64,000 nucleotides of DNA, taken from positions 169,088,501 to 169,152,500 of the forward strand of contig CM060833.1 of NCBI GenBank assembly GCA_030762175.1, read 5' to 3'. Position 1 is the stretch's first letter; the number at the start of each line of letters is the position of its first letter. This stretch comes from Metallyticus violacea. Lineage: Eukaryota > Arthropoda > Insecta > Mantodea > Metallyticidae. A program made the translations under genes and the position numbers. Of this stretch, positions 58,001-61,480 are shown piece after piece. The notes under the pieces are model-generated. The model did not search any database. It had not been told where the DNA came from and saw nothing but the letters and a program-made list of their open reading frames with translations.

Positions 58001-59501
58001 CTTCAGAAAGTTGGGGGGGGGACATGTTATGAGGGGATTAGGCAAAAAAAATTATTTTCTGGTAAGTTGACGAACATATTGAAGCATGAGAATTGCATGT
58101 ACTTGGGGGCATTTTCAGCCCAACCAAGAAAACACAAGATTAACATAGTTATCTGATAAATTTAGTCAGGCTTTCTAACTTTTTAATACCCTCGGCAAAA
58201 TAAGATTTGTATAACTGCAAAAAAATTAGCATCTGTTTCAGCTTCAACCTCGTCTATTGATGTGAATCTTTGTACACCCAGCCTTTTCTTCAGGTTTGGT
58301 AACAAAAAGTAATTGCTGGGAGCCAAACCAGTAAATATGGCAGATGTGGAAGCACTTGGAAGGAAAGTCATGCAGTTTTAATACCAATCCCAGGCGTGTG
58401 TGAAGGTGCATTATTGTGATGAAAGAGAACTTTCTTTTTTGTAAGATGTAAGATGTTCAGCCTGAATGATATCCTTCAATAGTGTAATAGTGAAGTGTAA
58501 TACTCCTCAGTGATGGTTCTATCCTTCTGGAGGTAGTATAAGAGCACTACACCATGAAAATCCCAGAAAAATATAGCCATGACTTTTTCTGCAAATGGAA
58601 TTGTTTTTGCTTTCTTTGGTGCACTTTCATCTGTTGCTACCCACCGTAAGGACTGCTGCTTCATCTCTGACCTGTAGTGATGAATTCATTTTTTACCTAC
58701 TGTTATGAAACTTTCTGGAGTCGTAAGCTTTCTCATACCCAACACTTTGTGTAAAATATAATGGACATGGCCTATCCAAGGTCTTTGCAACATTTAGCTT
58801 ACCTTCAATAGGCAATCATTAAGTACGGCATTGTGAATCTTTGTCATAATCTTATCAATCATAACAATTTTGGGATGTTCTGAGCACTCATCATCTTGAA
58901 GGGATGTACAACCATTCTAAAAATCAGCAGCCCACTTTTTAAACATCGAAAACAATGGGGAAGAATTCTTTAATGTGGCATAGCTATTATATCTGTTGGG
59001 GTCAAACCCTTCAAAACGAATACTTTATTTTAACTCGTATTTCTGTTTTACCCATTTTATAGAAAATGTTAACACTAGTTTGTTTACATGATCGTCACAA
59101 ACAAGTGACTATACTTAGGCATCTAAAACTTTATAGCATGCCATCTAAAGAATGATACTTAACAATATCATAGTAATTTGGTCATCTGCAGGACATCTAT
59201 GAGTCAGGCAGAGATCATATAGAGAACCTTTCATATAGTGGCTGGTTCATTAGCTAATGAATCACTTTAAGGTTTTATTAATTTTAATTTATAGGAGATA
59301 TGTGTAACATATATGTTTTTATCTTTCATTAATTGTGCACTTTGCTGTCCATAGGTTATTGGTGGAAAGATTATTAAACACTTGCTTAGTCCCATTCCAA
59401 CTTCCTGCTGAAGAACGAATGAAAAAATTATATCACTTGCTAGGAACAATAGATGAAAATGCAACTAAAGCATTTATTGAATTGCAAAAGCATCAATTGG
59501 C
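2718..59501 (+). CDS. PDS5: PDS5 cohesin-associated protein, N-terminal part (8 exons, gene runs off the window)
   Basis: PDS5 proteins bind the cohesin ring on chromatin and regulate sister-chromatid cohesion together with WAPL and acetyltransferases (family knowledge). Exons seen: 2684-2801, 15040-15240, 19256-19440, 28256-28463, 36679-36938, 45043-45289, 52787-52938, 59355-59501. Coding bases total 1484, giving 494 codons plus 2 bases with no stop, and every GT/AG junction keeps phase. Recognisable PDS5 segments in order are [89 protein letters not shown]-like [23 protein letters not shown] and [12 protein letters not shown]. These are the N-terminal HEAT repeats. Full-length family members are roughly 1200-1450 residues, so about a third is present. 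No downstream exon was found in 59502-64000. An intact-looking, expressed single gene is the likely reading. Confidence 0.95.
3946..4203. repeat. AT dinucleotide satellite flanked by an imperfect direct repeat
   Basis: An (AT)n/(GTAT) tract at about 4013-4064 lies between two similar ~40-base segments (about 3948-3990 and 4160-4203). Both contain acatacatagggatg followed by a similar gaaatacaag-like end. The cause is unclear. Confidence 0.6.
4380..4680 (+). pseudogene. mariner-like transposase fragment (N-terminal)
   Basis: Forward translation gives [20 protein letters not shown] followed by a degraded helix. This is the FKRGR...DE.R.GRPS segment that links the two helix-turn-helix motifs of mariner-family transposases. 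Stops and frameshifts break it, and no termini were identified. Confidence 0.55.
4834..5056. mobile_element. fold-back element made of Penelope-type ends with two opposed hammerhead-like motifs
   Basis: Two arms of about 85 bases (4838-4922 and 4965-5053) are inverted copies of each other. They have the same sequence type as the ends of the Penelope-like element at 25165-28112 (shared cttatgcttcac, ggtgggacca and ctccatcttcaacc). Each arm reads outward as a hammerhead-like motif. The + strand has CTGCAGA 4950-4956, GAAAC 4975-4979 and GTC 4982-4984. The - strand has TTGAAGA (rc of 4931-4937), GAAAC (rc of 4908-4912) and GTC (rc of 4903-4905). Cores are close to consensus but each carries a change (A6 to C; C3 to U). 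Confidence 0.7.
6000..6370 (-). pseudogene. mariner-like transposase remnant (C-terminal)
   Basis: Reverse-strand translation, with frame shifts, shows [10 protein letters not shown] (cf. LLHDNARPH), [16 protein letters not shown] (cf. YSPDLAPSDYHLFGPLK) and [11 protein letters not shown] (cf. GDYVEKW). These are the ordered C-terminal landmarks of mariner transposases. It is heavily decayed. Confidence 0.55.
6732..6905 (+). repeat. tRNA-derived SINE, family 2 (5' and middle part)
   Basis: It starts at accgccatgggtggctgatg, has a tRNA-Ser/Leu-like A box (GGCTGATGTTGTTAAG) and a decayed B box, and then the family body (aaatgccggggaggtacc, taaacttaggcctggaaca). The same body recurs at 16709-16878, 32910-33196 and 54180-54462. 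The 3' hairpin domain is missing here. Confidence 0.8.
7372..7600 (-). pseudogene. mariner transposase N-terminal fragment
   Basis: The reverse frame contains [39 protein letters not shown] and AKLF. This matches the mariner N-terminal helix-turn-helix (AVIKFL.KEGL.PKEI..RL..VYG.SSPSYSTVK.W). The catalytic part is absent. Confidence 0.75.
8440..10420 (-). pseudogene. decayed transposon-type gene of unassigned superfamily
   Basis: Read on the reverse strand with stops and shifts, ordered segments are visible: [16 protein letters not shown] (about 10190), [20 protein letters not shown] (about 9990), CDFTENY (about 9450), [20 protein letters not shown] and [19 protein letters not shown] (9067-9252), then [38 protein letters not shown] (8443-8745). 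I recognise the same order (SDG..QYKN..NL.H, EWHF.ATSHGK..CDG.GG, HP.GP..SF.WP, ILCK) from repeated proteins in insect and cnidarian genomes, but cannot name the superfamily. It is roughly 2 kb, antisense to PDS5 and non-functional as it stands. Confidence 0.65.
10953..11228 (+). other. unidentified open frame next to an inverted repeat, possibly gag-like
   Basis: A 91-codon frame has a plausible protein composition ([20 protein letters not shown] ... [17 protein letters not shown]). It abuts the left arm of the inverted repeat at 11228. I do not recognise it. A retroelement origin is only a suggestion from its context. Confidence 0.25.
11228..13640. repeat. long inverted repeat, arms of about 410 bases
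   Basis: The left arm (about 11228-11640) and right arm (about 13226-13640) are reverse complements with substitutions and small indels. Shared landmarks are tgtgctctatggaccc, agcaccctgga, gaattgtcaaactttaccaa (left) and its reverse complement ttggtaaagtctgacaattc (right), and the outer gtggtttagagcttag. About 1.6 kb lies between the arms, including a SINE at 12478-12757. It is either one element with inverted ends or two copies inserted head to head. Confidence 0.75.
12478..12757 (-). repeat. tRNA-derived SINE, family 1, antisense
   Basis: This is a full-length-type copy read on the reverse strand. It has the head GTCCTGATGGTGTAGTGG with A box, B-box region GGGCTCGATCC, the body (cctaagtatggcttcc, gaacctcaagcctgaaagaa) and the end (gatgacctgagatgttaaag). 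Family members share this order at eight other sites in the window. Confidence 0.9.
13680..14600 (+). pseudogene. LINE 3'-end fragment (C-terminal zinc-finger-like part)
   Basis: Forward translation near 14245 gives [20 protein letters not shown], the C-x2-C...H...C motif found after the RT domain of R1/jockey-type LINEs. Upstream, [20 protein letters not shown] aligns with a similar stretch in debris at 63000-63640. The ends are uncertain. Confidence 0.55.
15040..15240 (+). CDS. PDS5: PDS5 second coding exon
   Basis: The exon is 201 bases in phase 0, flanked by ctcttttacag and AAG|gtattc. It encodes [14 protein letters not shown] then [34 protein letters not shown] and EQVK. This is the best-conserved stretch of the PDS5 N-terminal HEAT region (codons 29-95). 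Confidence 0.96.
16709..16878 (-). repeat. tRNA-derived SINE, family 2, antisense
   Basis: The reverse strand shows the head GGACTCGTGAGTGGGAGATC, the B box GGGTTCGAATCC and the body (aaatgctggggaagtaccc, taaacttaagcctggaac). The extreme 5' end of the tRNA part is cut off. Confidence 0.85.
16941..17228 (+). repeat. tRNA-derived SINE, family 1
   Basis: The head is gttggacctggaggtcaagtgg, with a B box like GATTCAATCCC. The body is ggattttttcgggcataaaa, gaacctcaagcctgaaagaa, and it ends gatgacctaagatgacaaag. It is more diverged than the copies at 25945 and 43187. Confidence 0.88.
18020..18570 (-). pseudogene. mariner-like transposase remnant (catalytic part)
   Basis: The reverse strand shows [14 protein letters not shown] (cf. 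FL..IVTGDETWVHH), then [20 protein letters not shown] (cf. PETKRQSSEWRH..SPRPK), [10 protein letters not shown] (cf. KVMLIVFFDI) and, after a shift, the LKLF..QTTGKHS region. The order fits a mariner transposase from the first catalytic Asp onward. The catalytic D is replaced by N in EPNEMW. Confidence 0.55.
19256..19440 (+). CDS. PDS5: PDS5 third coding exon
   Basis: The exon is 185 bases, preceded by gttttgtttccag and followed by gtaagt. It encodes [34 protein letters not shown] and [15 protein letters not shown], and ends two bases into an Asn codon (codons 96-157). It is clearly the PDS5 [11 protein letters not shown] segment. Confidence 0.96.
19621..19682. repeat. two-copy tandem repeat, period 31
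   Basis: The unit ataatataagactgat... tgtaaaca is repeated at 19621 and 19652 with very few differences. Confidence 0.85.
20000..20345 (-). pseudogene. mariner-like transposase remnant
   Basis: The reverse frame shows [40 protein letters not shown] and [11 protein letters not shown]. These align with HHFTPETKQQS.EW, KIM.TVFWDRKGVLLVDFM and TTINA of mariner transposases. The first catalytic Asp region is lost. Confidence 0.65.
22762..22889. mobile_element. short fold-back element with near-perfect arms
   Basis: The arms 22762-22803 and 22848-22889 (42 bases each) are reverse complements at 41 of 42 positions. The same arm sequence (tattcattttttacactaaa) flanks the Penelope remnant at 35587-36109. 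Between them, on the + strand, is AAGATGGGAGAGATTCTCCC then GAAATGC, a decayed hammerhead-like stem II and core. Confidence 0.8.
24070..24112 (-). ncRNA. degenerate hammerhead-like motif
   Basis: The reverse strand has CTGAGCA (rc 24101-24107), U, stem II GGGAAC/GTTTCC, AAAAC (rc 24079-24083), AT and GTC (rc 24074-24076). It differs from the consensus core at G8 (C) and G12 (A), so it is probably inactive. No stem I pairing is evident. Confidence 0.4.
24380..24790 (+). pseudogene. LINE 3'-end fragment
   Basis: Forward translation shows [15 protein letters not shown] then a Leu/Asn-rich helix. This resembles the [18 protein letters not shown] segment at 14245 with the Cys residues partly lost. 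It is decayed and assigned by comparison only. Confidence 0.4.
25311..25856 (-). pseudogene. Penelope GIY-YIG endonuclease C-terminal domain
   Basis: A 181-codon open stretch has the GIY motif in [20 protein letters not shown] (YVG replaces YIG), then [15 protein letters not shown] and AVAHHFWKD. The nuclease nicks target DNA during retrotransposition (family knowledge). It ends [10 protein letters not shown]. The rest of the polyprotein lies upstream at 25860-27530 but is split by a SINE and by shifts. Confidence 0.85.
25945..26235 (+). repeat. tRNA-derived SINE, family 1, nested in the Penelope element
   Basis: The copy is flanked by an exact 11-base target duplication cttctcaaatt at 25934-25944 and 26236-26246. 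The head is gttccgtcctggtggtttag, the B box region GGGTTCAAACT, and it ends ccgtaaataaatcaattaaa. It therefore inserted after the Penelope element. Confidence 0.95.
26325..27530 (-). pseudogene. Penelope reverse transcriptase, broken
   Basis: Three or more frames carry the pieces. 27198-27530 is the N-terminal region ([35 protein letters not shown]), where KADKGN matches the Penelope K.DKG. motif. It is followed by [32 protein letters not shown] (palm Asp), [14 protein letters not shown] and RKDTHTDNY. The catalytic YIDD-type box falls in the gap between 26557 and 26531 and is seen only as ARYIDDLF across a frame change. Confidence 0.82.
28256..28463 (+). CDS. PDS5: PDS5 fourth coding exon
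   Basis: The exon is 208 bases. The acceptor is ctttttacag, and the first base completes the Asn codon from the previous exon. It encodes [31 protein letters not shown] and [18 protein letters not shown]. The donor is ACG|gtacac. A decayed Penelope-like element ends only about 145 bases upstream of this exon. Confidence 0.95.
28816..28859 (-). ncRNA. hammerhead-ribozyme-like motif
   Basis: On the reverse strand, the core CTGAGGA (rc 28848-28854) is followed by U, stem II ATGAAC/GTTCGT (6 pairs including one G-U, loop AATG), GAAAC (rc 28826-28830), TA and GTA (rc 28821-28823). Stem I pairs TAG before the core with CTA after the cleavage position. All invariant core bases are present (CUGANGA, GAAA, NUH with H = A). 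The extra U before stem II is shared with other copies. Downstream is the aagtggagcaataag tail typical of the fold-back family. Confidence 0.6.
29009..29199. mobile_element. imperfect fold-back (MITE-like) repeat
   Basis: The arms of about 85-90 bases are 29009-29098 and 29106-29199, with shared core taacaaattatttatg / cataaataatttgtta and agtcactca / tgagtgact. No hammerhead core or coding sequence is visible. Confidence 0.65.
29430..30370 (+). pseudogene. mariner-like transposase remnant
   Basis: The forward strand shows [19 protein letters not shown] (cf. TGDESW...YDPETK), [17 protein letters not shown] (cf. QWK...PRPKKAR), FFDIK-like at 29938, then [37 protein letters not shown] and CIHAHSKG (cf. 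LKGRRFDTIEEI, LTE.DFQ.AF..WK.RW, CI.AQGDYFE). The order is correct but several stops are present. Confidence 0.65.
30756..31865 (+). mobile_element. mariner-type DNA transposon with recognisable inverted ends
   Basis: The ends tgaggggcatgcggaaatga (30756) and the reverse complement of the right end, tgagggacatttggaaatga, pair for about 28 bases with few mismatches. They are flanked by TA at 30754-30755 and 31866-31867. The inside translates to [20 protein letters not shown] with HYHTPE (cf. DETWVHHYTPE) and [14 protein letters not shown] (cf. FLQHDNARPHTA). The length is 1110 bases. Both shown catalytic Asp positions look substituted, and stops are present. Confidence 0.75.
32240..33720 (-). 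pseudogene. LINE (R1/jockey-like) RT remnant split by a SINE
   Basis: The reverse strand at 33269-33496 gives [20 protein letters not shown] and YGIKLP (cf. NKAPGPDGI..ELLKYGG, the start of the RT domain). At 32560-32700 it gives [16 protein letters not shown] with [14 protein letters not shown] (cf. YG.EIWG...FCK.ILG.P..T.N, the region after the RT). The SINE at 32910-33196 is inserted between them. Confidence 0.6.
32910..33196 (+). repeat. tRNA-derived SINE, family 2, full-length copy
   Basis: It is flanked by an exact 13-base duplication attacacaaattc (32897-32909 and 33197-33209). The head accgccacgggtggctgagg has an A box resembling tRNA-Ser/Leu, and the B box is GGGTTCGAATCC. The body is aaatgccggggaggtgccc. 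The 3' domain 33135-33182 can fold with gtgtt/aacac and cgcc/ggcg pairs. Confidence 0.95.
33866..33939. repeat. two-copy tandem repeat, period 37
   Basis: The unit aagtttattttaaacatttc...gggcagaa occurs at 33866 and 33903 with no visible difference. Confidence 0.9.
34480..35170 (-). pseudogene. probable Tc1/mariner transposase remnant
   Basis: The reverse strand carries DNARPHK near 34680 and, after a shift, [13 protein letters not shown] near 34590, the second-Asp and PHPPYSPDLAP landmarks of mariner transposases. The upstream part to 35170 has no clear motif, and its inclusion is inferred from spacing. Confidence 0.5.
35198..35483 (+). repeat. tRNA-derived SINE, family 1
   Basis: An exact 11-base duplication ttgtacatttg flanks it (35187-35197 and 35484-35494). 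The head is tcagtcctgatggtgtagtgg, the acceptor-like 3' stem is ccaggaccga, and the tail is taaataaaccattaaaaaaa. Confidence 0.95.
35535..36110 (+). mobile_element. Penelope-like element 3' remnant with inverted ends
   Basis: The arms 35587-35632 and 36064-36109 are reverse complements over 46 bases with one mismatch. Between them, forward translation gives [30 protein letters not shown] and NLMNFQSPP. This matches the end of the GIY-YIG domain of the larger element at 25311-25590 ([39 protein letters not shown]). A hammerhead-like motif follows at 36018-36060. It is a 5'-truncated copy. Confidence 0.78.
36018..36060 (+). ncRNA. hammerhead-ribozyme-like motif at a Penelope 3' end
   Basis: The core CTGAAGA at 36022-36028 is followed by T, stem II GGGAGA/TCTTCC (6 pairs with one G-U, loop GAT), GAAAC at 36045-36049, AC and GTC at 36052-36054, with the expected cleavage position after 36054. 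Every invariant core residue is present, with N7 = A. Weak points are the extra U before stem II, poor stem I pairing next to the core, and a stem III of only two pairs (AC/GU), which would favour a dimeric form as described for Penelope hammerheads. Confidence 0.6.
36679..36938 (+). CDS. PDS5: PDS5 fifth coding exon
   Basis: The exon is 260 bases in phase 0, preceded by aacttccag and ending AG|gtaaac. It encodes [66 protein letters not shown] and LWKAFLGR. It matches the PDS5 block FFNQVLVLG... to LWQCFLGRF. Confidence 0.96.
37346..37449 (+). repeat. truncated tRNA-derived SINE, family 1 (head only)
   Basis: It has tcggtcctggtgtagtggta, the B box GGGTTCAATCC, then gggcataaaaccctaagtatg, after which similarity stops. 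It is 3' truncated. Confidence 0.85.
38228..39560 (+). pseudogene. hAT-type (ZMYM/DUF4371-like) transposase, decayed
   Basis: Ordered forward segments are [86 protein letters not shown] and, near 39300, [20 protein letters not shown]. The last is the C-terminal hAT dimerisation region (LRRLKTYLRSTM.Q.RLN.LALL). Stops and shifts separate them. Sense to PDS5. Confidence 0.75.
41583..41622. repeat. 40-base perfect palindrome
   Basis: taatctgtacaaaagatata followed directly by its exact reverse complement, with no loop. Open frames cross it on both strands, which is a by-product of the symmetry. Confidence 0.95.
41802..42422. mobile_element. non-autonomous DNA transposon with ~45-base inverted ends
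   Basis: The left end is cagggtgcggaaaacaatgt gcagaaaattgtag, and the right end in reverse is ctgggtgcagaaaaacaata tgcagaaaattgtag. They pair over about 45 bases with one indel. The length is 621 bases with no coding potential. TAT flanks both sides. The superfamily was not recognised. Confidence 0.75.
42487..42545 (+). repeat. fragment of SINE family 1
   Basis: Short match to the B-box-to-body junction: gttcaaacttagccaggatc, gttggatttttagggcataa, aaatactaa. Confidence 0.65.
43187..43483 (+). repeat. tRNA-derived SINE, family 1, best-preserved copy
   Basis: An exact 11-base duplication tcccccatgaa flanks it (43176-43186 and 43484-43494). The head tcggtcctgg pairs perfectly with ccaggaccga downstream of the B box GGGTTCGAACCC, like a tRNA acceptor stem. 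The A box is TGTAGTGGTTACC. It ends with (aatc)n. This is probably the youngest copy here. Confidence 0.97.
45043..45289 (+). CDS. PDS5: PDS5 sixth coding exon
   Basis: The exon is 247 bases. The acceptor is gtttcttatag, and the first base completes Arg. It encodes [54 protein letters not shown] and [10 protein letters not shown]. The donor is AAG|gtacat. It corresponds to RFNDIHVPVRL... VRERTLDKR of vertebrate PDS5. Confidence 0.96.
46960..48370 (-). pseudogene. IS630/Tc-like DDE transposase, decayed
   Basis: The reverse strand shows [20 protein letters not shown] (HTH, cf. ATGVSERTVRRI.KE), [40 protein letters not shown] (cf. LMER.DI...R..YLR), [11 protein letters not shown] (cf. YHPELNPIELIW) and [16 protein letters not shown]. 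This is the order of a Tc/IS630-related family common in insect genomes. Several shifts and stops are present. Antisense to PDS5. Confidence 0.72.
48950..49325 (-). pseudogene. LINE reverse transcriptase fragment
   Basis: The reverse strand reads [35 protein letters not shown] and [20 protein letters not shown] with SKLESYGI. These are RT motifs (PISLL..FSKI.E, Q.GFR, DLSKAFD.V.H..LL.KL..YG) of CR1/L2/jockey-type LINEs. Only this part of the RT is present. Confidence 0.82.
49362..49591. mobile_element. Penelope-type end fragment between direct repeats
   Basis: A 31-base direct repeat (ttaattgatatcattg..gattcagttgaa) occurs at 49362-49392 and 49561-49591 with one difference. Between them are cttcacttacttttcataaa and a hammerhead-like motif on the - strand (49430-49476). 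Confidence 0.6.
49430..49476 (-). ncRNA. degenerate hammerhead-like motif
   Basis: The reverse strand has CTAAAGA (rc 49464-49470), U, stem II GGGAAC/GTTCTC, AAAAC (rc 49441-49445), CG and GTT (rc 49436-49438). Stem I is TGG/CCA. G5 and G12 are both A, so activity is unlikely. Stem III is the palindrome ACCGGT. Confidence 0.45.
49597..51200 (+). pseudogene. hAT-type transposase (CGGBP1-like family), split by a SINE
   Basis: The forward strand begins MPKGKISK near 49600, then [112 protein letters not shown] and [14 protein letters not shown] (50173-50604). After the SINE at 50847-51120 the C-terminal hAT dimerisation part resumes ([10 protein letters not shown]... [14 protein letters not shown]). 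Stops and shifts occur elsewhere. It is nearly complete in extent, and non-functional. Confidence 0.8.
50847..51120 (-). repeat. tRNA-derived SINE, family 1, inside the hAT remnant
   Basis: This is a reverse-strand copy. Its head is ATCCTGGTGGTGTAGTGGTA and it ends GATGACCTGAGATGTTAAGA. hAT coding similarity is present on both sides, so the SINE is the younger insertion. No clean target duplication could be read. Confidence 0.9.
51585..51980. repeat. two-copy tandem repeat, period about 200
   Basis: The shared landmarks atcctgtaatttttgtaatt and aaatatgactgg, plus a trailing gtatataa.cagtt, occur at about 51647/51839, 51713/51935 and 51745/51960. The second copy has an AT-rich insertion. It lies just downstream of the hAT remnant. 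Confidence 0.6.
52241..52472. mobile_element. fold-back element with two opposed hammerhead-like motifs
   Basis: The arms (52241-52350 and 52365-52472) are reverse complements for about 105 bases with few differences. On the + strand CCAAAGA 52372-52378, U, stem GAAGAC/GTCTTG, GAAAC 52396-52400, TG and GTT 52403-52405. On the - strand CCGAAGU, stem GAAGAC/GTCTTT, GAAAC, CA, GTT. Stem I TTGG/CCAA is clear on the + strand. Core positions 4 and 5 (+) and 4 and 9 (-) depart from consensus. Confidence 0.7.
52787..52938 (+). CDS. PDS5: PDS5 seventh coding exon
   Basis: The exon is 152 bases in phase 0. The acceptor is actttctttcag and the donor is AG|gtatgt. It encodes [36 protein letters not shown] and MTGMEDR. 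It matches the VRKEAM.GLAQLYKKY ... VSWIKDKLLHIYY segment of the family. Confidence 0.95.
53000..53750 (+). pseudogene. LINE 3'-end fragment
   Basis: Forward translation near 53555 gives [20 protein letters not shown] then [14 protein letters not shown]. The C-x2-C...H...C spacing followed by R.WW is the post-RT end of R1/jockey-type LINEs. It resembles the fragment at 13680-14600. Confidence 0.55.
54180..54462 (-). repeat. tRNA-derived SINE, family 2, antisense
   Basis: The reverse strand has the head GCCACAGGTACCGAGGTCAT, the B box GGGTTCGATTCC, the body (ccagggaggtaccc, taaacttaggcctggaac) and the 3' hairpin domain (agtaaaagcgggcattaaac). Its flanks carry a 48-base imperfect direct repeat (54111-54158 and 54467-54514), longer than a normal target duplication. 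Confidence 0.9.
54573..54603. repeat. (AAT)n microsatellite, LINE tail
   Basis: About ten AAT units with one variant. It adjoins the 3' end of the antisense LINE at 54604-56830, so on that strand it reads as a (TTA)n tail. Confidence 0.85.
55102..56450 (-). mobile_element. mariner transposon, near full length, broken transposase
   Basis: It is 1349 bases, flanked by TA at 55100-55101 and 56451-56452. The ends tgagagtggtttgataagtt (left) and cgaggatgatttgataagta (right, reversed) pair over 27 bases. The reverse strand encodes a transposase in three or four frames: [149 protein letters not shown]. The first Asp and DMAPSD are kept (TDKTW in place of MDETW). A 9-residue tandem expansion disrupts the second-Asp region. 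Confidence 0.93.
55451..55551. repeat. 27-base tandem repeat inside the mariner transposase
   Basis: Units start at 55451, 55478, 55505 and 55532 (last one partial), each gaattgtcttcatggaattg cgggtgc with one substitution. On the coding strand each adds HPQFHEDNS, repeating the motif that carries the second catalytic Asp. Confidence 0.95.
56582..56632. repeat. (GT)n microsatellite
   Basis: About 13 GT units, then GC-interrupted GTGTGC units, inside the antisense LINE remnant. Confidence 0.95.
57282..57420 (+). pseudogene. mariner-like transposase fragment
   Basis: Forward translation gives [26 protein letters not shown] then HILLIHQV. It matches FHQDNAP.H.S......L..L.FELLPHPPYSPDL around the second catalytic Asp. 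Confidence 0.7.
57499..57543 (-). ncRNA. hammerhead-ribozyme-like motif, canonical core
   Basis: On the reverse strand, CTGATGA (rc 57532-57538), U, stem II GCAGGC/GCCTGT (6 pairs, loop AAAG), GAAAC (rc 57510-57514), AT and GTT (rc 57505-57507). The core is exactly CUGAUGA...GAAA with a GUU site. Stem III is the palindrome ACATGT. Stem I CAG/CTA pairs for two bases, and two G-to-A changes could explain the loss of a longer CACAG/CTGTG pairing. The downstream ggtaagtggagcataagag tail is shared with the other Penelope-type ends. Confidence 0.65.
58140..59060 (-). pseudogene. second mariner-like transposase remnant
   Basis: The reverse strand carries [20 protein letters not shown] (cf. KQQS..W.....PKKAK), [20 protein letters not shown] (cf. 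KVMATVFWD..G.LL.DYL), [13 protein letters not shown] (cf. TIT.EYY..LL) and [20 protein letters not shown] (cf. SDFFLFP.LK..LGG.RF.S). It is a different lineage from the 55102-56450 copy. The termini were not resolved. Confidence 0.72.
59355..59501 (+). CDS. PDS5: PDS5 eighth coding exon (last in window)
   Basis: The exon is 147 bases. The acceptor is ttgctgtccatag and the donor is GC|gtaagt. It encodes [18 protein letters not shown] then [20 protein letters not shown] and [10 protein letters not shown]. It matches [39 protein letters not shown] in PDS5. It ends mid-codon, and the partner exon must lie beyond 64000. Confidence 0.93.
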
Positions 59502-59884
59502 GTAAGTATTTAATGTATTTAACAAGATTCACAAGTATATTCTCTCTCTCTTTATGCACACTAAGACTAGCTTTTAACTACATCTTAGTGGTACTGGCTT
59601 TAGCATTTCTGTTCATTATTTACATTACTTTTGCTTAAGATTAGTGAGGCAAACCTAGGCAGCATTACAATAGCCAGACAAATATTAGTCACTTGTAGCA
59701 GCCTTATCTCAGATTCACATGGCTTGAATCTTTCTGGTAAGACATTCCACAAGACTGTGAAGATAGGCAACATTATTTTAGACATTTGTGTAGTAAGAAG
59801 TCCCAAAGTTTATGCAGAGCATATGGATGAATAATGTTTCACCTATTTTTTCCCCCTCTTTTCTTTCTCTTTTTTCCCCCCCTT

Positions 59885-60500
59885 CTTCTTCCAAATAGTC
59901 CTGAAGGTTTTTAATAGGATTCAAATCCAGCAACTTATAAGGCCAGTTGAGGTGCAAGAATGTTGTAGACTACTTATAATGCCTTGCAGGTACAGTGCGA
60001 ACTCTGTGTACATGCAGTTGTCTGGAAAACAGGAGCATCCATGTATGTATCAAAGATACATTGGTACTTGTTCATTCCAAGTTACCTTTGCTAGTTCAAG
60101 TCATAGTTAATTCTATAAGAAGGAGCAGATCATGGCTTGATAAACATTTCCAGACCATTACAGAACCTGCTCCAGCTAGAACAACACATGCATACAGTCT
60201 AATGAAAGGTTTTATTGGACCAAAGGTGCCCTCGTATAAATAGAATCAGATTCATCTGACCAATTTATATGTTTCAACACTCCAGAAGGAAGTTTTGGTT
60301 CCATCAAACCTGTTTCATACATGCTACTATATAGACTACAGTTAACTGGGACATATGACATAATAGCTGGCCCTATATGCCCATCACATGCAATTCCTTT
60401 CTCAGTATTCTTTCCAAAATTGGTTGGAATGGGCCTTCCTAGAGTAAAATTCCTGTTAGGTTTGAAACTGATTACCGTCAACAAGACGTGTACCATGGCA
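59885..60500 (-). pseudogene. Tc1-like transposase remnant
   Basis: The reverse strand shows VLKHINWSDESDSIY (cf. W..VLWSDES.F, first Asp) near 60250-60290 and FLHLNWPYKLLDLNPIKNLQ DYLEEE (cf. WP.QSPDLNPIENLW..L) near 59900-59965. Frames in between are broken. DLNPI preceded by the WSDES box is diagnostic of Tc1. Confidence 0.72.
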
Positions 60501-60849
60501 GTATCCTTGTAGCTAAGAAATGTTTTCTCTCCACTGTTATGATGATGAGGTACTCCAGTCCTTGTATACTCTCTGGACAGGCTTCATTTACACCGAAAAT
60601 ATGTATGATTTTATTAATTTTTTTGTCCTTGGCATGCCTTATACTGTCGACTCTTTTACGCCATTGTCATTGTGACTATTTTGGTGAATGCTTGAATAAA
60701 ATTGAGCTTAAGACCTCTTTGAGTAATCTACCAGACTCCGAGCACAGTTTGAAGGTTACTGCTCATTGTTACCCCCTTGTGCTTTAAGTTGAAAAGAAAC
60801 TGCTACATATTCTACAAGGGATGACTAATTACAGGGTGATTCTCTTGTT

Positions 60850-61480
60850 AGAGATCCCACACTATTGACTATAAACGATGACATGCAAATTTATATATAC
60901 AACCTTCAACAATGCATAACAGTACCTGCTCATTATCTGTGTTAAAATAGTCTCCTCCCACATTCATGTATGTGCTTCTCCACGTTCTGGAATACAGTAT
61001 CAAAGTGGTAACATCATTGACTATTTTCTTGGCATATAGCTTCTATGAGTTATTTGATTGTGTGGGGTTTATTTACGTACTCTTTTTCAATCAAAATGCT
61101 GTAAAGAAAGAAATCAGGATTAGATCACAATATCCATGTGGTCAGATTTTTTAAGATATTCTGTAGCAAAAAATCTAATACTGTCATTAGAAGCGTGACA
61201 TGTTGCACCAACTTGTTGGTAATATCCATCATTCCTTAACTGATTAACAAACTTAATGAATATTTGATGACGACTTACATGGTAACTGTTGATTAAAATA
61301 ATATAGGGCCTATAATTTGTCTGCAAGACACACTACACCACACTCTTGGTTTTCTAGAAGTAATGGTTCTGGATCCAACATTTTGATGGTGTAAGTATTT
61401 CACCAAATTCAGTTCAAAATATCATCTGGTATGCTTTAAATGAGCCTATTTGTCTGTTGCATAAATTGTTAACCACATGA
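60850..61480 (-). pseudogene. DDE transposase remnant (QQDGATCHTS type)
   Basis: The reverse strand reads SRKPRVWCSVSCRQIIGPI (cf. KVGVWCAVSRRRIVGPIFF), INSYHVSRHQIFIKFVNQLR, YYQQVGATCHASNDSIRFF (cf. FQQDGATCHTSN.S), DFFLYSILIKKEYVNKPHTI (cf. PDFFLWGYLKSKVY...P.TI) and VEKHIYMNVGGDYF. The catalytic D of QQDGA is replaced by V. Confidence 0.75.

Larger units (their letters stand above)
52939..59354 (+). other. PDS5 intron 7 (6.4 kb)
   Basis: It runs gtatgt to ttgctgtccatag. Nothing recognisable was found in 53750-54110, 56832-57280, 57612-58140 and 59060-59354. A G9+ run lies at about 58011. Confidence 0.85.
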